Assembly (NCBI GenBank): GCA_963971225.1
Contig: OZ020267.1
Span: 47,377,993 to 47,441,992, forward strand
Reading direction: 5' to 3'
Source: Melieria omissa
Lineage: Eukaryota > Arthropoda > Insecta > Diptera > Ulidiidae
DNA: 64,000 bases
Part shown: in pieces, positions 60,701-64,000 of the stretch
Position numbering within the stretch: the first letter of the stretch is position 1
Layout: each line of letters opens with the position of its first letter
Made by a program: the position numbers and the translations under genes
The notes under the pieces: model-generated
What the model was told of the DNA's origin: nothing
The model's database searches: none
What the model saw: the letters and a program-made list of their open reading frames with translations, nothing else

Positions 60701-63700
60701 GCCATAGTCAAATGTGCCCCCAAGTCGATTGTACCCCAGTTTCCCCTAAATTACTATTTAGAAAAATGACAAGATACAGATAAGCCAACATTTTTTAGCT
60801 TAAGGGGAGGTTCTCCTCTTTTCGGCCGAAAATAAAGCGAAATTCTTTCATTTACTGTCGGATAATGAAACGACTCACGAATAGACGGTTTTGATGATTT
60901 ATTAAGCCATCTTTCTAAAATACAAGAAAAAAATTTTTTTTTACAAAATCCAATATGGCGGCCCAAAAATGGCGGGTCTTGTCAACCTCTGCAAGCGAGA
61001 CATTGTTCGGAAACGTCAAGGCTGTAGCCACTTGTAGTGAACTGAAATCAAAAATTTTTTTTTTATAGTAAAGAATATTAAATTCCCTATGACTTATACC
61101 TATTTTTGAATAATTTTTATAAAAAATCATCTAATTCATGCATAATCATAGAAAAAGTTCAATTTTTACCATCTTTTTTTCGACTTTTCTTTTGTTAAAA
61201 GACTATTATTACACATTTGTTTATATTTGTTTTAGGTATAAGTCATATAAAAAATCATACCCTTTAAGAAAGGCTATAGATGAAGTAACTCGGATAAGTA
61301 GATCATGAGCTACGCTTGACGTTAGGATGAAAAAAATGGTTTTGAGATAAACGCGTTTAAAGTCGTAAAAGAGCACCAGAGCGTTCCTCCGCGCGCGAAA
61401 GTTCGACGCATCAGAGACGCTCCTATGCGATAAATATGCTGCGGATCGAAAAATCCTTTTGCACACATATTCTCGACATTCATACCTTTCATTTCATCAA
61501 AAAAAAAAAATTGATTTTTTTGAAAAAAAAAGAGGAGAAGCTCCCCTTAAACAGCAAAATATGATGGCCAACTTTACCAAAGGCCTTAGCAAAGTCTAAA
61601 TAAGTAGCGTCAAGTTGATTACCGCTGCCTAAATGTGTTGTGATATTGGCGTGCGGATCCTCCACACTTCCAATCCCATTCCTTCCAGTTTTCCTCTGTA
61701 CTCATGCCTTTCTTCCAATCCACTGGATTCGTATCCAAACGCATCACGTTTGATTCGATGCTTAAATACCTAGTCGTGATTATAGACGCCGTATAATGAT
61801 TTACAGTATTGGAATGCGTAAAACACTTCCATAAATAGACAAAAATTTTTCCTGCGCACAGATCATGCAGTGTTGAAATCGCTACTGAACTTTAAAGATC
61901 CGGAAGACCAACTGGCGCGGGGGATCGATTGGATTGGATTGGATAACTACACGCTAGAACATCGCAAGGACAGTAGCCATGCGAATGCGGATGCCTTGTC
62001 ACGTCGTCCATGCAAAATCGAATGCAGGCCGGAACCGAATGGCCGAAAGAGCAATTTCCTTATTTTAGTCCCGAAACGCGGGATCAACGAGGTCATCGAG
62101 GCATACCATAACGACTCCAGCGGAGGATGTTAGACATCACAAAAACTGTCATCAAAATAAAAATACGATTCTACTGGGTAGGATGCCAGGAGTCTGTAGC
62201 CGATTGGATTAAGAGCTGTGATCGATGTTCATCTGCGAAAGAGCCGACAAGAAGATCTCGGGGTCGCATGCAGTAGTGCAACGTGGGAGCGCCCTTCGAG
62301 CGAATTGCCATGGACGTCGCAGGCCCATTCCCAATCAGCACTCAAGGCAACAAATATGTGCTGGTGATAATGGACTATTTTAGCAAATGGCCCGAAGTGT
62401 ATCCTATTCCTAACCAGGAGGACACCACGGTCGCGGAAATGCTGGTAAACAACTGGGAGGCCAGATTTGGAGTTACACTCGGATCAAGGCCGGAATTTCG
62501 AGTCTGCGGTATTCAAGGAAGTGTGTGAGCTACTAGGAATAAGGAAAACTCGCACCTGTCCTTTGCATCCACAGTCCGACGGAATGGTGAAACGGTTCAA
62601 TCGGACGCTGGAAAAGTACCTACGAAAAGTGTTAGGCAAGAATCAAAAGGATTGGTAGCCACATATCCCTCTGTTCCTGATGGCGTATAGGTGTGCCCCG
62701 CAGAATCGTACAGTTTCGCGACCAAGATTAATGATATGGTATTCTGAATCCGAAGTTGCAGCAGTAGAGACGCTAGGCAGAAAGTAATCCATTTGGACCG
62801 CCGGCGTGTTACTACGGCAGTGCCTCGGCCAAATTTGGTGACAACACACATTTCAGACGGATTAGGGAAGGGGGGAGGCGACCTACAGTTTAACGTTGAA
62901 TCCGAAAGGATTTTGGTAGGTGACGGTTTTTTCGCACTTGGAGTTTTTGCCATTGCCTGTCAAGGGCATACTTGTGCGTTAGTTGTAGTTCTCATTCACT
63001 TCATGTAAATAGTGATAGAAGAAAACGAATGTTTAACCAGCCTAATCTAAAAACCGAACCTGGCTCGACTATCGAGGCCGGCAAATATACCCAAAGATGT
63101 GGAATAGCTTTATCCGAAAACATTTCGTTTAAAATTCGATATCATGTTTCTGCAATTGTTAGTATATGGTAATGGCATGGTATTCATATAACTAATATTT
63201 TAATAATTGTTTAAAGGGACATTATTATTATTTTTACAGGGAAAATTCACGAATGTCAGATGCGTATAAACATGGAGTTTCAAACTCAACAGGATTACAA
63301 AGCGTTCAATTTGGAAAGAAACCTAAAGACCATCTAACCTGGAAGTCCAGAGGTGGTCCGCAAAGAAATCATGAAGTGCTTGTTGAAATGCAATTTACAA
63401 AAGTGCGCGTTTCCCATGAAGTTTATCCAGTACACACATTACATGCATCGCGGCAAGTTTTAATAATAAATGAAATTGAAATCAGAGACCGTTTACAGAC
63501 ATCCGATATCAATAAGTTTCTTTATTATCCAAATGTGAGAAGCTTGTCTAATAAAAGTTCACAACATATGGTTGTCATAAAGGCTCTGCATGTACGCCCA
63601 AATCCGGACCGAAGTCTATCTCAGGAATGTTCTTTGAGAATATCTCTTTTACCAATGCGTCTTCATATCGATCAAGATACGCTTTTGTTTTTGGCAGATT

Positions 63701-64000
63701 ACTTTGCGTATATTGGAGAAAGTAGCACTGAAAATTTGTGCCCGCAAACCGATTGTAAATTAAGTAAAGTGAATTCTGGTCAGCGAGCTCCAGTTATGAC
63801 TGTAGAAGAAATTCCTGAAGCTGTTCAAGATCTAAATGCAAGAAGAATAGTTTCCACTAATATAGACCTTCTTATGGATAAAGGAGTCAATGATACTGCC
63901 TGCTTATCTTCCAACTCGCCACAAGCACAGGAAGATACGTCACCAATTTACTTCCGAGAAGTAATATTTAGTCCGGAAGTGCGGATACGATTTGACTATC
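39599..64000 (+). CDS. Atg2: autophagy-related protein 2 (Atg2), 12 exons visible, both ends outside window
   Basis: Twelve exons with GT-AG borders join in frame to about 1,120 codons of ATG2. The protein is a rod-shaped bridge that moves lipids from the ER to the growing autophagosome membrane with WIPI/Atg18 and Atg9 (family knowledge). The strongest family signals are HLWDCAIDYRP (exons 8-9), RYTLCEMTFTWHLYGG (exon 11) and LLPMRLHIDQDTLLFLADYF (exon 12). The N-terminal chorein domain is not in the window: the first visible exon begins with the third base of a codon. The C-terminus lies past 64000. Introns are 1636, 2298, 2247, 53, 2315, 536, 2495, 2329, 51, 3404 and 3676 bp. All splice phases agree, so the gene looks functional. 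VPS13, a relative, is less likely given the ATG2-specific motifs. Confidence 0.93.
39845..40075 (-). pseudogene. LINE reverse transcriptase fragment in intron
   Basis: The minus strand gives RGCPQGGVLSALLWTLVI, a stop, then GYADDVAIYVVG, the RT catalytic region of an R1/I/LOA-like LINE. Short and inactive. Confidence 0.8.
40076..41400. other. rest of Atg2 intron after the LINE fragment
   Basis: AT-rich with no exon. It contains a short segment (40920-41060) resembling the gypsy-related debris at 58560-58650 (GGTCAGCA, GGAGGAAAGRCTTGT). Confidence 0.5.
41401..41495 (+). CDS. Atg2: Atg2 exon 2 (of visible)
   Basis: 95 bp between TTGAAATTTCAG and GTAAGT. It reads KDVETKIFLLKTHLERDKE and ends two bases into a codon. 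Confidence 0.88.
41550..42463. mobile_element. pogo/Tigger-like MITE with nested MITE
   Basis: The ends CAGTGGACGTGCAGTATAAC and its inverted partner (CATTGGACATCCAATATAAC) are flanked by TA (41548-41549 and 42464-42465). Motifs such as ATAACGAA recur inside. No transposase. A smaller TTAA-type MITE lies within. Confidence 0.75.
42053..42331. mobile_element. TTAA-flanked (piggyBac-like) MITE nested in pogo-like MITE
   Basis: 279 bp with inverted ends CCTYCTGYCTGTCCYTTG, flanked on both sides by TTAA (42049-42052 and 42332-42335). GGGGTCA motifs sit inside both arms. Ends and duplication fit a non-autonomous piggyBac relative. Confidence 0.75.
42551..43108. mobile_element. foldback MITE, TA-flanked
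   Basis: Arms match as inverted repeats: CACCCATACCTCACTTTGTG on the left and CACCAATACCTCGCTTTGCG inverted on the right, continuing with ACGACGCAAA-type repeats. TA flanks both ends. It resembles pogo/Tigger-type MITEs; no transposase. Confidence 0.72.
43194..43705. mobile_element. TTAA-flanked (piggyBac-like) MITE
   Basis: Ends CCCTTTCGCTA and, inverted, CCCTTTCGCTA, with TTAA on both sides (43190-43193 and 43706-43709). A perfect 16-bp palindrome, GTTGCCATATGGCAAC, lies at 43675-43690. No coding sequence. Confidence 0.78.
43794..43957 (+). CDS. Atg2: Atg2 exon 3 (of visible)
   Basis: The acceptor GTCATTTGCAG and donor GTGAGA bound 164 bp. The exon encodes VLISVPSNQNLTRLLKHYSD and a basic stretch, and leaves one base for the next exon. 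Phase fits both neighbours. Confidence 0.87.
43958..44776. other. Atg2 intron part with nothing recognised
   Basis: AT-rich; I see no conserved frame or clear repeat ends. Confidence 0.4.
44777..45352. mobile_element. inverted-repeat element in intron
   Basis: Arms of about 48 bp (GACAATTAAACTATAAGATG and relatives) at 44777-44824 face inverted copies at about 45302-45352. Inside, CAGTGGCG at 44824 and CGCCACTG at 45124 form short inverted ends reminiscent of hAT elements, but the flanks do not give an 8-bp duplication. Probably one foldback with another small insertion. Confidence 0.5.
45681..45992 (+). mobile_element. tRNA-derived SINE, copy 1, with 13-bp target duplication
   Basis: The tRNA-like head has TAGCTCAGCTGGCTAG (A box) and GGTTCAAGACTC (B box). 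The body has CTGTAGGTCCCTTCCAACC and the 3' end AGAAGAAG. It is flanked by AATGTCGAATGAA at 45668-45680 and 45993-46005. Transcribed by RNA polymerase III if active. Confidence 0.88.
46205..46325 (+). CDS. Atg2: Atg2 exon 4 (of visible)
   Basis: Acceptor ATTATTTCAG, donor GTATGT. It encodes IFLPGDTEEIRKFCDLTM and IQIYFPIVEAKI, a strongly ATG2-like segment, and is separated from the next exon by only 53 bp. Confidence 0.92.
46379..46968 (+). CDS. Atg2: Atg2 exon 5 (of visible)
   Basis: 590 bp after a 53-bp intron; acceptor TATTGTTTAG, donor GTAAGT. It begins with YNRLNTDLFMWEPNSP, conserved in ATG2. A low-complexity acidic linker (LLLSDSEDSDESTK) follows, then a structured segment (IEILIGRGLLEFFVPVRD). 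The acidic serine-rich part is likely a disordered loop. Confidence 0.94.
47266..47602 (+). mobile_element. tRNA-derived SINE, copy 2, with 10-bp target duplication
   Basis: Same family as copy 1: head GCCGTGGCTCAGTTGGTTAG, body CTGTAGGTCCCTTCCACCC, tail AATTATTATT. ACATCGTTCA flanks both sides (47256-47265 and 47603-47612). Confidence 0.87.
47613..48600. other. Atg2 intron part, no confident assignment
   Basis: Contains broken frames that may derive from an old DNA transposon around 48100-48500, but I cannot place them in a family. Confidence 0.35.
48630..49200 (-). pseudogene. Tc1/mariner-type DDE transposase remnant
   Basis: Broken minus-strand frames read MNGYVNTQNCCVLSGEQPKA, then GIISPYFYKNENSHN and KWFRQDAACHNNGS. 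These match a widespread insect transposase with NGYVNKQN and WFQQDGATCHT motifs. Several frameshifts; inactive. Confidence 0.7.
49284..49468 (+). CDS. Atg2: Atg2 exon 6 (of visible)
   Basis: Acceptor ATTTTTTAG, donor GTGAGA. Encodes IPKGLTKGTGKGFMEREMVS and a lysine-rich end. Phase 2 in, phase 0 out. Confidence 0.9.
49469..50004. other. 536-bp Atg2 intron, nothing recognised
   Basis: AT-rich, no repeat ends or frame of note. Confidence 0.4.
50005..50109 (+). CDS. Atg2: Atg2 exon 7 (of visible)
   Basis: 105 bp, 35 whole codons, between ATATCTTTCAG and GTAAGT. Encodes RYHPAHSDQFWLNQLIDFLD, which leads directly into the exon 8 motif in ATG2 proteins. Confidence 0.91.
50540..51365 (-). pseudogene. 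LINE reverse transcriptase fragment in intron
   Basis: Minus-strand pieces in order: SFDSVKSPGPDGIYPIVL, then LKSLERLVELRIRKELLK and PFQHAYQSRKSCEAALQNLV, then VLSALLWCMVIDHLL and NADDVACL. These are successive RT motifs of an R1/I/LOA-like LINE, but frames shift and the catalytic box has lost its aromatic residue before the DD (NADD). Inactive. Confidence 0.85.
51491..51990. mobile_element. MITE with 29-bp perfect inverted ends
   Basis: The ends contain CACCTAAGTCTGTTTTTACA (51500-51519), repeated inverted at 51962-51981. The symmetry extends another nine bases outward. TTTTTACACGG motifs recur inside. TA sits at the border, as in pogo/Tigger relatives. Confidence 0.8.
52605..52687 (+). CDS. 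Atg2: Atg2 exon 8 (of visible)
   Basis: Acceptor TATTTTCAG, donor GTAACA (weaker than the others). Encodes DFPIEGYEPFG and ITEIQLHLWDCAIDYR, one of the best ATG2 signatures; I associate it with the CAD region (inference). Confidence 0.94.
52688..54570. other. long Atg2 intron part, mostly unassigned
   Basis: A TA-rich microsatellite (53520-53572) is followed by ACCAGCGTATACCCGGCG, which read on the other strand resembles the Helitron-like terminus at 7540-7555. Between 53700 and 54300 nothing coding is recognised. Confidence 0.4.
54574..54925 (+). mobile_element. tRNA-derived SINE of a second family, LINE-like 3' tail
   Basis: Head CATCGGGTAGCGCGCTGGCT with B box GGTTCGATTTC, body GCATTAAACTGTAGGCCC. 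The 3' part TTGTGGTATCACAACGGG (54859-54876) and GGCCTAAGTGTGTC (54884-54897) is followed by an AACC repeat. The 3' part matches the end of the LINE at 28486-29465. A target duplication was not found. Confidence 0.75.
55017..55149 (+). CDS. Atg2: Atg2 exon 9 (of visible)
   Basis: Acceptor GTATTTCGCAG, donor GTAAGT. Encodes PKNIGFRTVIELGSFTIG and NLRLIVEECILSLAP, continuing the HLWDCAIDYRP motif across the junction. Confidence 0.94.
55201..55938 (+). CDS. Atg2: Atg2 exon 10 (of visible)
   Basis: 246 whole codons after a 51-bp intron. It starts with VLDIGLLDISLRLTGDK and CSVHEAHLRTCSDSGSAL (conserved). A long acidic, serine/asparagine-rich linker with little expected structure follows, ending REDEYCIIAD. 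Confidence 0.94.
56145..56536 (+). pseudogene. unrecognised coding-like fragment in intron
   Basis: An open 130-codon stretch begins LADRKLRKSPNSWKMFYATE, looks like a real protein segment, and contains a run of lysines near residue 47. It is not in phase with the neighbouring Atg2 exons and ATG2 homologs have no such insert. Probably a transposon-derived or retrocopied fragment. I do not recognise the family. Confidence 0.4.
56565..56700 (-). repeat. short degraded relative of the 267-bp repeat
   Basis: GTGACACGCCCCTTGT and the bases after it match the inverted 267-bp repeats. Confidence 0.5.
56978..57275 (-). repeat. probable gypsy-type LTR remnant
   Basis: On the minus strand it begins GTGGCGGGCAG then TGTGACGATA, the same purine tract plus LTR start as at about 58793 on the other strand, and ends near ...TTTAACA. 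Limits are approximate. Confidence 0.5.
57730..58048 (-). mobile_element. tRNA-derived SINE, copy 3, with 10-bp target duplication
   Basis: Same family as copies 1 and 2 but inverted. AATCCTGTAT flanks both sides (57720-57729 and 58049-58058). Confidence 0.87.
58060..58420 (-). pseudogene. gypsy integrase-region fragment, inverted
   Basis: The minus strand reads NSLIVVPKCKINDVIEAYHN, then VNNKVKARYDRQANTAGFQE. The second is the C-terminal part of a Ty3/gypsy integrase joined to a segment that normally lies far upstream, so the middle is deleted. Confidence 0.75.
58421..58935 (+). pseudogene. gypsy integrase end plus partial LTR
   Basis: PHIPLFLMANKCSARDDITL and FGTELILP match the integrase C-terminal part. 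A purine tract and TGTGACGATAGGG, an LTR start, come near 58793, with AATAAA at about 58870. Same family as the inverted piece just to the left. Confidence 0.65.
58975..59228. repeat. (TATTA)n microsatellite, about 50 copies
   Basis: An almost unbroken 5-bp repeat over about 250 bases, ending 115 bp before an Atg2 exon. It leaves an open frame of repeating tyrosine, isoleucine and leucine that is not a gene. Confidence 0.97.
59343..59563 (+). CDS. Atg2: Atg2 exon 11 (of visible)
   Basis: Acceptor GTTTATTTGCAG. Donor GTAGGT is chosen because it alone keeps frame with the next exon; GTAAAA seven bases earlier does not. Encodes IVDNHFFLPSDKPDLLKSP and RYTLCEMTFTWHLYGGNDF, highly typical of ATG2. 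Confidence 0.93.
59709..60270 (-). pseudogene. mariner (irritans subfamily) fragment
   Basis: The left end has GGCTGATAAGCCCCCGGTCT, the irritans-type terminal repeat. The minus strand encodes FHQDNAPCHKPLATMAKL and PYSPDLAPSDF (D34D) with an insertion or error upstream of the first Asp. The 5' half is missing. A third distinct mariner subfamily in this window. Confidence 0.88.
60271..60799. other. Atg2 intron part, nothing recognised
   Basis: Short repeats (AAAAAAAAGCACGTT twice near 60530-60570) but no clear element. Confidence 0.4.
60804..61546. mobile_element. TTAA-flanked MITE
   Basis: Inverted ends GGGGAGSTTCTCCTCTTTT with TTAA at 60800-60803 and 61547-61550. 743 bp, no transposase. 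A TTAA duplication fits piggyBac or Kolobok relatives. Confidence 0.75.
61555..61625 (-). pseudogene. short LINE reverse transcriptase scrap
   Basis: The minus strand reads DATYLDFAKAFGKVGH, the RT box A motif. Confidence 0.6.
61855..62850 (+). pseudogene. gypsy pol fragment (RNase H to integrase)
   Basis: RNase H end: HANADALSRRPC. Linker: GINEVIEAYHNDSS. Integrase: MDVAGPFPISTQGNKYVLVI, LHSDQGRNFES, HPQSDGMVKRFNRTLEKYL, with a frameshift between the first two and a stop near 62655. The Glu expected in the third motif appears as Lys (MVKRFN). Same family as 58060-58935. Confidence 0.85.
62855..63035 (-). mobile_element. SINE fragment, second family, inverted
   Basis: Matches the body of the SINE at 54574-54925 on the other strand (CCTACAGTTTAA, TTTTTGCCATTGCCTGTCAA). 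Confidence 0.7.
63240..64000 (+). CDS. Atg2: Atg2 exon 12 (of visible), runs off window
   Basis: Acceptor TATTTTTACAG. The first G completes a Met codon from exon 11. Encodes NHEVLVEMQFTKVRVSHEVY, LLPMRLHIDQDTLLFLADYF and IYFREVIFSPEVRIRFDY, late ATG2 sequence leading to the C-terminal region. Open to the edge. Confidence 0.94.

Overview
The window looks like an insect nuclear genome, most likely a fly (Diptera). The evidence is AT-rich DNA, one host gene whose exons read as the autophagy protein ATG2 with GT-AG introns, and typical dipteran mobile elements: Ty3/gypsy, BEL/Pao, mariner, Tc1, hAT, TTAA-type and pogo-type MITEs, R1/I/LOA-like LINEs and tRNA-derived SINEs. A tephritid-like fly is an inference from repeat style only. 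There are no bacterial features and no CRISPR array.

Left part, 1-30640. A minus-strand Ty3/gypsy element runs off the left edge (about 1-5656). Its gag and pol overlap in the -1 frame at a T TTT TTA slippery heptamer, followed upstream by a leader, a tRNA-Lys-like primer-binding site and one LTR. It sits inside a Helitron-like element made largely of 267-bp tandem repeats, ending CTAG|T at 7555. That element in turn sits in a satellite array reaching to 30640. The satellite is a higher-order repeat: 20 units of about 897 bp, each built of five diverged monomers of about 180 bp. The array is interrupted by a 1.17-kb foldback element (7584-8749), a hAT element (20280-23028, perfect 8-bp target duplication) holding two dead mariners, and a 1.5-kb inverted-repeat element (28170-29702) holding a LINE fragment.

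Middle, 30641-39598. A Tc1 transposase remnant is followed by a complete, apparently intact BEL/Pao retrotransposon (31680-37751, identical-looking 263-bp LTRs, 5-bp target duplication, one 1722-codon Gag-Pol frame). Then come a decayed BEL fragment, a palindrome-rich stretch and an inverted relative of the 267-bp repeat element.

Right part, 39599-64000. Twelve exons on the + strand give about 1,120 codons of ATG2, a bridge-like lipid-transfer protein needed for autophagosome growth. The first visible exon starts inside a codon and no earlier exon is recognisable, so everything to its left may be one intron of more than 39 kb containing the satellite array. The last exon runs off the right edge. 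Nine of the eleven complete introns are 0.5-3.7 kb and most carry transposon debris; the other two are 51 and 53 bp and clean.

The items I consider most worth a second look are the five-monomer higher-order satellite and its possible intronic position, the gag-pol frameshift site, the LINE-SINE pair sharing a 3' tail, the foldback element inside the satellite, and the young BEL copy.
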